Origin: Lampropedia cohaerens
GTDB taxonomy: Bacteria; Pseudomonadota; Gammaproteobacteria; Burkholderiales; Burkholderiaceae_C
DNA length: 64,000 nt
Direction of reading: 5' to 3'
Assembly (NCBI RefSeq): GCF_001005215.1
Contig: NZ_LBNQ01000012.1
Span: 88,458 to 152,457, forward strand
The position numbers and the translations under genes were made by a program. Shown here one piece after another: positions 47,296 to 55,263 of this stretch (its first letter is position 1; each line of letters opens with the position of its first letter). The notes beneath the pieces are model-generated. The model was not told where the DNA came from. It did no database searches and saw only the letters and a program-made list of their open reading frames with translations.

Positions 47296-48066
47296 ATGCG
47301 CGAATCCATGGCAGAGCCCACCCGCTACGTCCTCTGCATGAAGTGGGGTACCAAGTATGGCCCCGAGTACGTCAACCGCCTGTATGCGATGGCGCGGCGT
47401 TATCTGCAGGGCGTCTTCACTTTCGTCTGCCTTACCGATGACACCCGGGGCATCCGCGATGAGGTGCAGTGCTTCCCCATTCCCGAACTGGATTGGCAGC
47501 GCTACCCGAACCAGCCTGACCGCGCGTGGAAAAAGCTGGCCACCTTCTCCCCCGCCCTGCGCGATGCCTATGGGCTGCGCGGCGTGGCGCTGTTTCTCGA
47601 TCTGGATGTGGTCGTGGTCGGGGCACTGGACGCATTCTTCGAGCTGCCCGGGACATTTCGCATCATTCACGACTACGCCAGACCGTGGAAGAAACGCCGC
47701 ATCACCGGCAACTCCTCGGTCTACCGCTTCGAGATCGGTGCGCACCCGGACGTGCTGGAATATTTCCAGCAGAACGTTGCCGAGGTACAGCAGCAGTTTC
47801 GCAACGAGCAGGCCTACCTGTCGGACTACCTGCACCGTCAGGGCCAGCTGCAGTACTGGCCCGAGAGCTGGTGCCCGAGCTTCAAGTACCACTGCATCCC
47901 TGCCTGGCCCAGCAACTACTGGCGTGCGCCATTCATCCCGGTGGAGGCGCGCGTCGTCGTGTTCCATGGCGAATGCAATCCACCCGACGCACTGGCTGGC
48001 AGACGCAACCGGCGCTTTCGCCACATTCAACCCGCGACCTGGATCGCCGAGCATTGGCATGAGTGA
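47296..48066 (+). CDS. Probable glycosyltransferase with DxD motif
   Basis: The 256-residue protein has FTFVCLTDDTRGI near the start and LFLDLDVVVVGALDAFF at about residues 99-115, the pattern of a nucleotide-sugar transferase whose DxD aspartates bind metal. GNSSVYRFEIG and the C-terminal VVVFHGECNPPDAL fit GT-A-fold enzymes of the GT8/GT32 kind. No signal peptide or helix is evident, so a cytoplasmic role is likely. It begins 9 bp after yhbY; ATG 47308 is an alternative. The acceptor is unknown and no polysaccharide genes are adjacent. Confidence 0.7.
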   Translation: MRESMAEPTRYVLCMKWGTKYGPEYVNRLYAMARRYLQGVFTFVCLTDDTRGIRDEVQCFPIPELDWQRYPNQPDRAWKKLATFSPALRDAYGLRGVALFLDLDVVVVGALDAFFELPGTFRIIHDYARPWKKRRITGNSSVYRFEIGAHPDVLEYFQQNVAEVQQQFRNEQAYLSDYLHRQGQLQYWPESWCPSFKYHCIPAWPSNYWRAPFIPVEARVVVFHGECNPPDALAGRRNRRFRHIQPATWIAEHWHE

Positions 48067-48118
48067 GCCCGCGCCCATCCCCTCGCGTCAATGATCTGCC
48101 AGCGCGCCCTTCTCTTTC

Positions 48119-48934
48119 ATGTCCGTGACCATCGACCCCTCCTCCATCCCCGCTCCCGGGCGCAGCAAGTTCAAGCGCCGCGCGCTGCTGGGCTTTTTTC
48201 TGCTGAACATCTTTCTATTCAGCAGCCTGGGCATCTGGCAGGTGCAGCGACTGGGCTGGAAGCTGGACCTGATCGAACGTGTCAACGCACGCATCCACGC
48301 GGAGCCGGCTGACGCTCCCGGCCCCACGCAATGGTCGCAACTCACACGTGAGAATGCCGAATACCGCCGCGTACTCCTGCAGGGAGAGCTGCTGCCTGGA
48401 CAGGAAGTGGCGGTCTACACCAACACCGAGCTAGGCCCCGGCTACTGGCTGTTTGCGCCTCTGCTGGTGCGGCAAGCAGCGGACTCCGATGCTCCGCAGG
48501 CCATTGTCTGGGTCAACCGTGGCTACCTGCCGATGCCACTGCGCGATCCGGCATCACGCCCCGGCGCAGAGCCTGCAAGACTGCCCGCCACCGTGACCGG
48601 GCTGCTGCGCTTTGGAGATGGCAAGCACCTGTTCCTGCGCGACAACGTTCCGCAGGAGAACCGCTGGTATCGCCGTGACGTCAAGGAATTCTCCGCGGCC
48701 CGCACGCTGCCGCAGCTCCCCGTTGCGCCCTACTTTGTTGACGCCCAGGCCAGTTCGGTAACGCCGTCATGGCTCACGCCCGGGCTGACACAAGTGAACT
48801 TTCGCAACAACCATCTGAGCTACGCCATCACCTGGTTCGTGCTGGCTGCGCTCAACGTGGCAGCGTTCATCTACCTGCTCTGGTTCGAACCAAGGCAGCG
48901 TCGGCAACGGCCTCAATCGCAAGAGGATGCATGA
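48119..48934 (+). CDS. SURF1-family cytochrome oxidase biogenesis protein
   Basis: The 271-residue membrane protein has two helices, near residues 22-42 (LLGFFLLNIFLFSSLGIWQ) and 238-258, with a periplasmic domain between. The family motifs LGIWQVQRLGWK and NNHLSYAITWF are present. SURF1 proteins help insert heme a into cytochrome aa3-type oxidase. It is unusual that no cox or ctaG gene is nearby. The last 22 bp overlap the convergent DUF4149 gene. Confidence 0.86.
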   Translation: MSVTIDPSSIPAPGRSKFKRRALLGFFLLNIFLFSSLGIWQVQRLGWKLDLIERVNARIHAEPADAPGPTQWSQLTRENAEYRRVLLQGELLPGQEVAVYTNTELGPGYWLFAPLLVRQAADSDAPQAIVWVNRGYLPMPLRDPASRPGAEPARLPATVTGLLRFGDGKHLFLRDNVPQENRWYRRDVKEFSAARTLPQLPVAPYFVDAQASSVTPSWLTPGLTQVNFRNNHLSYAITWFVLAALNVAAFIYLLWFEPRQRRQRPQSQEDA

Positions 48935-49386
48935 GGCCGGCCCTGCGCGTCTTTTGACGTGGACAGCCGCCACAGCACCACGGCGCAACACAACCACTGC
49001 AGCGCGTACACCGCGGCGCCAGCGCCCAGCAGGGATGACAGGTTCTCGCGCATGAGGATGCGCGGCACCACGGCAAACTCAAGCAGCAAGGCTGCAAGCA
49101 GCGCGGCCAGTGCCCAGCCCGTCGTCGTGAGGGCGCGACCTGCCCATGCATGCCCGGCCTCCTCGGCAGAAGGCCGGATGGCGAGCACCACCGTAAAGCC
49201 GCACGCAACGCTCAGCCACATGCTTGCAGTCATCACGCTGGCCGCCAGTGGCACGGCCATGGCGGCGCCAGCGGCGTGCATATAGAAAAGCGGCATGACG
49301 ATACCGCCGATCGCCGTCAGGGCGCCCCACCACAACGCTGCCGCCAGCAGGGGCAGACGTGCCTTGATACAGGCTGGCAACTGCAT
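48913..49386 (-). CDS. DUF4149 membrane protein
   Basis: The 157-residue protein has about four hydrophobic helices (around 12-37, 42-68, 88-108 and 120-142), starting with LLAAALWWGALTAIGGIVMPLFY, the mark of DUF4149 (TMEM205-like) proteins of unknown function. It follows greA by 44 bp, an association repeated across Burkholderiales. Confidence 0.8.
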   Translation of the reverse strand: MQLPACIKARLPLLAAALWWGALTAIGGIVMPLFYMHAAGAAMAVPLAASVMTASMWLSVACGFTVVLAIRPSAEEAGHAWAGRALTTTGWALAALLAALLLEFAVVPRILMRENLSSLLGAGAAVYALQWLCCAVVLWRLSTSKDAQGRPHASSCD

Positions 49387-49430
49387 GGCTCAGCGCCGCG
49401 TCATGGCCACAGCGTGCGCATTGGACATAT

Positions 49431-49907
49431 TTAGCAATACCGAACGGCAACGATCTCGTAGTGCTTCTCGCCGCCGGGAGTCACCACCGAGACCACATCG
49501 CCTTCATCCTTGCCGATGAGCGCACGGGCAATCGGGGTAGATACGTTCAGCAGGCCTTTCTTGATGTCCGCTTCGTCCTCGCCAACGATCTGGTAGACCA
49601 CCTTCTCGCCGGTTTCCTCATCTTCAAGTTCCACCGTGGCGCCAAAAACCACCCGGCCGCCAGCATCCAGCGTTGCCGGGTCAATGATCTGCGCGGCAGC
49701 GAGCTTGCCTTCGATATCCTTGATGCGGCCTTCAATGAAGCCTTGCCGGTCCTTGGCGGCGTCGTACTCCGCGTTCTCGCTCAGATCGCCCTGTGCACGC
49801 GCTTCGGCAATGGCAGCAATAACCGCCGGACGGTCCACCGTCTTGAGTTGCTGCAGCTCCGCCTTCAGCAGTTCCGCGCCGCGCTTGGTGATGGGGAGAG
49901 TGGCCAT
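49431..49907 (-). CDS. greA: Transcription elongation factor GreA
   Basis: The 158-residue factor rescues backtracked RNA polymerase. The N-terminal coiled coil carries the acidic tip [16 protein letters not shown], and the C-terminal FKBP-like domain ends in [17 protein letters not shown] 49907 gives the canonical MATLPIT start; the frame is open to 49967. carB, its usual Burkholderiales upstream neighbour, is absent. Two hairpins lie in the leader. Confidence 0.95.
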   Translation of the reverse strand: MATLPITKRGAELLKAELQQLKTVDRPAVIAAIAEARAQGDLSENAEYDAAKDRQGFIEGRIKDIEGKLAAAQIIDPATLDAGGRVVFGATVELEDEETGEKVVYQIVGEDEADIKKGLLNVSTPIARALIGKDEGDVVSVVTPGGEKHYEIVAVRYC

Positions 49908-49984
49908 GGTCGTTGCTCCAAAAAAAACGCACCGCCAGATGTTGCCATCCAGCGGTGTGGGATTCATCCGTCAAAACGCACTTA

Positions 49985-50030
49985 CCCCTCGGGTTCGAGG
50001 GGCGTGCGCCAAGGCCATCCGTTGGCCTTG
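49985..50030 (-). promoter_or_regulatory. Two adjacent hairpins between the LysR stop and greA
   Basis: CCCCTCG-GGTT-CGAGGGG (49985-50002) and CAAGGCCA-TCCGT-TGGCCTTG (50010-50030) are perfect stems of 7 and 8 bp. They could terminate the LysR transcript or form a structured greA leader. On the minus strand TTTT occurs about 8 nt beyond the second stem, not directly after it. E. coli greA also has a leader with terminators (GraL); similarity of role is only a suggestion. Confidence 0.45.
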
Positions 50031-50124
50031 CTCGCCATTGTACGGGCCGCCCGGCGCACTGCCCAGCAATACCAGTGCGGCGCCTGCCAGATTTCGCCGC
50101 CCACGGGGCCTTCGTACAGCCTTC

Positions 50125-51030
50125 TCAGCGCACGCTGTGCGGCGGCGGCATGAGGCCGCTTTCCGGTGCGCGCGCCACCTCGCGCAGAAACTGCCAGACG
50201 GCCTGCACCCTGGCCATGTGCCGGATCTCCGAGGGCATGGACATCCAGAAAGTGCGCTGGAACCTGGCCTGCTCAGGCAGCACCGCCACCAGTTGTGCGT
50301 CTTTCTCGCCCAGAAAGGCCGGCAAAATCGCAAGGCCAGCGCCTGCCCGCACCGCTTCGTATTGCGCGAGCACACTGGTGCTGCGCAACCCGAAGACGCT
50401 GGGCTGGAAGAAGCTTTCGAGAAACTGCAGTTGCTTGGAAAACAGCAGATCATCGACGTAGGAAATGAAGGTGTGGCCCTTGAGATCCTCAACCCGCACA
50501 ATCGGCGCATGGGCGGCGAGATAGTCGCGCGAGCCATACAGCCGCAGCACATAGTCGCTCAGCTTGGTGACCACCACCGAGCCCCGTGTGGGCCGCTCCA
50601 GCGAGATCACAATGTCAGCCTCGCGCCGCGAGAGATGCAGCAGACGTGGCAAGGCCAGCAGATCCACCACCAGATGCGGATGCTCGTGCGCCAATTTCGC
50701 CAGTGGTGCCGCCAGCACGCGTGTGCCCAGGCCTTCTGGCACCCCCACGCGCACCAGCCCGGACAGGCCCTCATCCTTGACCAGCGAGCTACTGGCGATG
50801 GAGAGAAACGCCTCCTCCATCGCCTCGGCCTGTGGCAGCAGATAACGGCCTGCCTCGGTCAGCCGGTGACCGGACGCCTCGCGCGCAAACAGCGGTACCC
50901 CCATCTGCTTTTCCAGCGCCTGAATGCGGCGGCTCACCGTCGTATGGTCGACCTGCACCATGCGCGCGGCATTGATCAGCGTGCCGGTGCGCGCCAGCGC
51001 GAGGAAAAAACGCAGATTGTCCCAATCCAT
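50125..51030 (-). CDS. LysR-family transcriptional regulator
   Basis: The 301-residue protein has an N-terminal helix-turn-helix (MDWDNLRFFLALARTGTLIN, AARMVQVDHTTVSRRIQAL) and a LysR effector domain. The MDWDNLRFFL start and the short effector domain are like single-gene LysR proteins that do not always act on neighbours. It lies 83 bp downstream of pgaD on the same strand. Its target cannot be inferred. Confidence 0.85.
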   Translation of the reverse strand: MDWDNLRFFLALARTGTLINAARMVQVDHTTVSRRIQALEKQMGVPLFAREASGHRLTEAGRYLLPQAEAMEEAFLSIASSSLVKDEGLSGLVRVGVPEGLGTRVLAAPLAKLAHEHPHLVVDLLALPRLLHLSRREADIVISLERPTRGSVVVTKLSDYVLRLYGSRDYLAAHAPIVRVEDLKGHTFISYVDDLLFSKQLQFLESFFQPSVFGLRSTSVLAQYEAVRAGAGLAILPAFLGEKDAQLVAVLPEQARFQRTFWMSMPSEIRHMARVQAVWQFLREVARAPESGLMPPPHSVR

Positions 51031-51113
51031 GGCAACTCTTCAAAAGGAAATGCCATGATCGTAGCGGCACGGCAGCGTTTGACCAGCGCACCCCATGTCG
51101 CGCGCAGCGGCTA

Positions 51114-51785
51114 TTACGCCAACGGCGCAATAGGCTGATGCACACGATCACCCGGCGTGACCACCTCACCCCAGGTGGTGTCCCACTGCGTCGGATAAAA
51201 GCTCTCCGGCGACTGCTGCGCAGCCAAGTCATCTTCCTCCGGGATATGACAGCCCGCGCGCACTGCAGTGATTTCGCCTTCTTCATCGTGAAACACGGTG
51301 GCGACATTGCGCGCATGCAGGCGATCGAGCATGGTGCGCGAGACTTCGAAACTGCGCATCAGGGCACGCTCTTGCACCAGCAACGCCGCCTGTTCGGCCG
51401 GCCTGCGCATGGCATGGAACTTGTTGAACGCAGCCCAAATACCCAGCACGATGGCGCCAGCGGCCAGCACCGTAAGGTACAACGCCGCGATGATCAGCAT
51501 GCTGAGGGAAAAGTCGACCATGAATTCACGCCAGCTAGACACATCGCGCCATGAACGCCTGCCAAGAAACAGCAGGCAAAGGCCCATGAATGCCAGCCAC
51601 AGCACCCCGGTCAACAGCGATTCGATAACGTAGCGCAGTGAGCGCTTGCGCGACACGAGAAGCAGGGCACTGGCCGGCTGTGCCGGCAGTCCCGGTGACT
51701 GTCCGGGGTGCCAGACCAGTTCCGATGACGCCGCATCGTCAGCAACGGGGGCATTTGACTGCTGTGAATAGGAACCTGTTGTCAT
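51114..51785 (-). CDS. pgaD: Poly-beta-1,6-N-acetyl-D-glucosamine biosynthesis protein PgaD
   Basis: The 223-residue protein has two transmembrane helices (about 55-77 and 93-120) and a cytoplasmic C-terminal tail, as in PgaD, the partner that activates PgaC. It is longer than the E. coli protein (137 residues) because both termini are extended. The ATG overlaps the pgaC stop. Identification rests mainly on position and topology. Confidence 0.82.
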   Translation of the reverse strand: MTTGSYSQQSNAPVADDAASSELVWHPGQSPGLPAQPASALLLVSRKRSLRYVIESLLTGVLWLAFMGLCLLFLGRRSWRDVSSWREFMVDFSLSMLIIAALYLTVLAAGAIVLGIWAAFNKFHAMRRPAEQAALLVQERALMRSFEVSRTMLDRLHARNVATVFHDEEGEITAVRAGCHIPEEDDLAAQQSPESFYPTQWDTTWGEVVTPGDRVHQPIAPLA

Positions 51786-53143
51786 CCGATCTCTCGTCCT
51801 TTCAGAAGCTGCTGACGATGGCTTTGGAGGCCTCTGTCCGGGCTGGTCCAGCGGGCACGGCGGCGCGTCTTGCGCACCAGCACCATGGGATAGCTCACCA
51901 GCGTGCAGAGGAAACTGAGCAGCCAGAACGCCGCGGGGTACCAGACAATCCAGGGCAGCACCCGCAGCAGTCCTCGCTCGTAGCGCCGCTCGATGAAAAC
52001 ACTCACGGTCATCTGCACCACGCAGGCGACAGCCAGAATCACGCCGCTGAATGACAGAGGTGTCAGCCGGGTCGTGCCCATCTCCAGCGGCAGCGGCAGC
52101 ACCCAGCCCAGCAGATACAGGCACAGCGCGTAGAACAGACAGAACGCCCACAGGGCCGAGAGCAAAAACTCTCCGGCCAGGCCCCACATATGCCTGTGCC
52201 GCCAGTGCGCCAGGCGCGGAAGCTGCTTGACGAACACCTCCGCGCCGCCCTGGGCCCAGCGCAGCCGCTGCTTCCACAGCCCGCGCAGTGTCTCAGGCAT
52301 CAGAATCCAGCACAGCGCGCGCGGTTCAAAGAATGTGCGCCAGCCCGCCATCTGCAGTTTCCAGCTGATGTCGATATCCTCGGTGATCATGTCGCTGCTC
52401 CAGTAACCCGCCTGGTGCAGCGCGCTGCGGCGAAACGCCGCGATCACCCCTGAAACGGTAAAGAGATGGCCGTAGATGCGCTGCGTGCGCTTGATCAGTC
52501 CGATGATGGAGGAGAACTCGCCCACCTGAATACGCCCGGCCAGCGTGCTGCGCGTGCGAATGCGCGGGTTGCCAGTGACCGCTCCCACCCGTGGATTGCG
52601 CAGCATGGGTTCCACCAGATAGGCCGCGCAATCGGCGCCCAGCATGGCGTCGCCGTCGATGCAGACCAGGTACTCGCTGCGCGCGGCCAACGCACCAGTC
52701 TTCAGCGCAATCGCCTTGCCCTGATTGCGCGCCAGATGGATGACGCGCAGCCGCTCATTGGTCGCGGCCAACTGATTGAGCAGCTGCGCTGTCTCATCGC
52801 TGGAGCCGTCGTTGACAGCAATGACCTCGATATTGCGGTAGCGCTGGGTCAGGGCCGCACCAATGGTGTCCTGCACATGGCTGGCTTCATTGAAGCACGG
52901 CACGATGATGGAAATCAACGGTTCGCCCTCCAGCCGAGGCGGCGGCACATGTGCTCCCCACGGCCAGCGACGCTCCCAGCGCCACCAGAACATCAGCCCG
53001 CCCGTCACCCACAGGCACGACATCAGCAGCGGGTAATACAGCACGAAATTCAAAACTGCGGAAAAGCCGAGCAGCCAGATGGCCAGCAGCGGCCCCAAAA
53101 GCATGACGCACAACAGCGGAATGGTCAGGCGACGGTCATTCAT
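51782..53143 (-). CDS. pgaC: PNAG synthase PgaC (GT2 glycosyltransferase)
   Basis: The 453-residue inner-membrane enzyme polymerises GlcNAc from UDP-GlcNAc and exports it. Two N-terminal helices (about 8-55), the GT2 domain with NDGSSDET (111-118), DGDA (163-166), TED (254-256) and QRLRW (292-296), and C-terminal helices are all present. Start and stop overlap pgaB and pgaD by 4 nt each. Confidence 0.94.
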   Translation of the reverse strand: MNDRRLTIPLLCVMLLGPLLAIWLLGFSAVLNFVLYYPLLMSCLWVTGGLMFWWRWERRWPWGAHVPPPRLEGEPLISIIVPCFNEASHVQDTIGAALTQRYRNIEVIAVNDGSSDETAQLLNQLAATNERLRVIHLARNQGKAIALKTGALAARSEYLVCIDGDAMLGADCAAYLVEPMLRNPRVGAVTGNPRIRTRSTLAGRIQVGEFSSIIGLIKRTQRIYGHLFTVSGVIAAFRRSALHQAGYWSSDMITEDIDISWKLQMAGWRTFFEPRALCWILMPETLRGLWKQRLRWAQGGAEVFVKQLPRLAHWRHRHMWGLAGEFLLSALWAFCLFYALCLYLLGWVLPLPLEMGTTRLTPLSFSGVILAVACVVQMTVSVFIERRYERGLLRVLPWIVWYPAAFWLLSFLCTLVSYPMVLVRKTRRRARWTSPDRGLQSHRQQLLKGREIG

Positions 53144-55260
53144 GGCAGCGGAAACCAGTGGTTGGAGAGATGCCGGCGCATCGTGGCCGTGTCCGGGTGC
53201 TGGTGCACGAAGTCATCAGGGTAGTAAGCCATGTGCCTGGCGCCGCGGATGTTGAGGCGGCGCAGCCACTGACCGATCCGGTCACTCGGGATACGACGCT
53301 GCGCGCCTTGTGCTGCCCAATCGACGGCCTGCACCTCGAACACCGTCTTTTCCAGCCCACCGGGGATGGCAGCCACCGCATCCACCACACTATCCAGCCA
53401 GGCATCGATGCGCTGGCGCGGTACCTGCTCCATCAGCGGCATCACCATGGGCACCACCCAGTCATAGCTGGCCAGCGACTGGCGGAAGTTCTGCGCCAGC
53501 CAGCGCTCGCTGTCGGGCTGAATAACGGTGCCGACAAAGAGGTTGCGTGCGCTGCGTACATGCGCGCCACGAATGCTGCGTACAGCCTCCAGCAGTTCCA
53601 ACGTGAGATCGGTCAGCGCATCGGTCTTGAAACGCATCCAGCGCTGCTGCTGCGCGGCATCTTCGAGCGGCACCGGAAACGGCCCGATAAACCCGGCTTC
53701 ACGATAGGCGTGCAACGCCGGCTCGCTGAGATCCTCGTCCTCGGTCAGCATGGCATCGTCATGGAAGATCACGCCATCGAACGCGGCCTGCCAGCCAAGA
53801 TCTTCATACAGCGTGCGAATTGCCTGCCGTGCGGCGGGATCGAACGGCGATAGCCGTGGGTAGTGGCCTGGCGCATGCGCACGACTGCTCGCCTGCCCGT
53901 TCGCGCCGCCTGCGCCCTGCGCTGCGAGGCCCTGCGCCGACGCGACGCGGGTAATGGCCGGATCCAGCTCGAAGGCCAGCACCGGCATCCATGCATAGAC
54001 ATCCACGTCTGCGCGAGTGTGCAGCTGCCACGCCACGCGATTGAAGAGGTCGGCGCGCATCGGCAGCACTCGGTTCGGGAAATAGACGGAGCGAATCACG
54101 CCATCGCCCTGCGGATCGGCAAACGCCTGCAGAAAGACGGTGGTGATGCGCATGTCATAAATGCGCTGCACAAGTTCACCAATATTGCGTTCCTGCTGCT
54201 GCGGATCACTGTCGTAGACATAGTCCAGATCGACGTGAACAGCCCGCATGGGTTCCTGCTCCTGAATTCCCGTGATGAAGCCGGCAAACTGCGCCAGACT
54301 GAGATCACTGCCAATCAGGAAGCGGGGAATGTTGTCCAGCTGCGCCGCGTTGGCCAACCCGGCCTCCAGCCCGAACGACAGCTGGTAGCCGTACCTCTTG
54401 GCGATCTGCCAGGTGCGGCCATGCATCGCACCATAGGGCCAGACCCAGGCGCGCGGCGGCTGGCCGGTGTATTGGGCAATGCGGCTGCTCACGGCCTGGA
54501 TGTCCTGGCTGATGCGGGCATCGAACTGCGCATGGCTCTCGTAGCGTCCGCTCTGCATGTCATAGAACAGACTGGCCGCTGCAGGCTGCGTATTGCCCTG
54601 GGGATTGGCCGTCTGGCCAAAGTGCATGTTCTGGGTATGCGCGCCGATTTCCACCAGGCCGCTGGCATGCACCTCACGCACCTGCTCCCAAGTGCCGAAG
54701 TGCTCCCGCGGCGTAATCAAGCCGCCGAAGTCGATGGGTTGATCGGCCGGCGTGTCCAGCCAGCTGCCTACCGGCGCCCACAACGCAGGCCATTGATAGG
54801 CCCGCAGCAGCGGAAACACCCGCGAGTAGAAACTGCTGTAGCCATCATCAAAGGACAGCAGCACGGCCTTCTCGGGCAGATCCTTGCGGCCAGCATGCGC
54901 GTCGAGAATCTGCTGCACGGAAATGGGCTGGTAACCGTTCTCACGCAACCAGGCAAACTCGCCGATCAGCTTGCGGGTCGTCACTGCGAGGTAGCGCTGG
55001 TCGGCCTCGTCATCGTTCACATCATGGTAGGCAAGCACCACAAAGCTGTTGCGCGGCCAGGGCTGCTCGCGCAGCAGCGCGCTGCGCTGTTGCGGCGGAG
55101 TGAAGACAGGCGTGTCGGCCAGCGCGGGCTGCCCTGCCAGCAATGCGGCCAGCAACAGCCAGGCGCCAAGCAGCACGAACATACTGCAGCGCCACCACCG
55201 CGCAGCCCAGGCAAACCGCGCAGCCAAACCTTTCCCGCCGAAATGGGTGAAAGAAAACAT
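53140..55260 (-). CDS. pgaB: PNAG N-deacetylase/glycoside hydrolase PgaB
   Basis: The 706-residue periplasmic protein has an N-terminal polysaccharide deacetylase domain (VVLAYHDVNDDEADQR, LLSFDDGYSSFYSR, GAHTQNMHF) and a C-terminal hydrolase domain from about residue 320 (VHVDLDYVYDSDPQQQERN, DVYAWMPVLAFEL). It partly deacetylates PNAG, which is needed for export. The N-terminus is a long signal or anchor segment (hydrophobic at about 27-43) with no lipobox cysteine, unlike E. coli PgaB. It starts 3 bp after pgaA. Confidence 0.93.
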   Translation of the reverse strand: MFSFTHFGGKGLAARFAWAARWWRCSMFVLLGAWLLLAALLAGQPALADTPVFTPPQQRSALLREQPWPRNSFVVLAYHDVNDDEADQRYLAVTTRKLIGEFAWLRENGYQPISVQQILDAHAGRKDLPEKAVLLSFDDGYSSFYSRVFPLLRAYQWPALWAPVGSWLDTPADQPIDFGGLITPREHFGTWEQVREVHASGLVEIGAHTQNMHFGQTANPQGNTQPAAASLFYDMQSGRYESHAQFDARISQDIQAVSSRIAQYTGQPPRAWVWPYGAMHGRTWQIAKRYGYQLSFGLEAGLANAAQLDNIPRFLIGSDLSLAQFAGFITGIQEQEPMRAVHVDLDYVYDSDPQQQERNIGELVQRIYDMRITTVFLQAFADPQGDGVIRSVYFPNRVLPMRADLFNRVAWQLHTRADVDVYAWMPVLAFELDPAITRVASAQGLAAQGAGGANGQASSRAHAPGHYPRLSPFDPAARQAIRTLYEDLGWQAAFDGVIFHDDAMLTEDEDLSEPALHAYREAGFIGPFPVPLEDAAQQQRWMRFKTDALTDLTLELLEAVRSIRGAHVRSARNLFVGTVIQPDSERWLAQNFRQSLASYDWVVPMVMPLMEQVPRQRIDAWLDSVVDAVAAIPGGLEKTVFEVQAVDWAAQGAQRRIPSDRIGQWLRRLNIRGARHMAYYPDDFVHQHPDTATMRRHLSNHWFPLP

Positions 55261-55263
55261 GGG

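Noticed and set aside
48913..48934. Overlap of SURF1 and DUF4149 genes as a possible annotation error
   Set aside because: Both proteins are full length for their families, so a 22-bp convergent overlap of their ends is acceptable.
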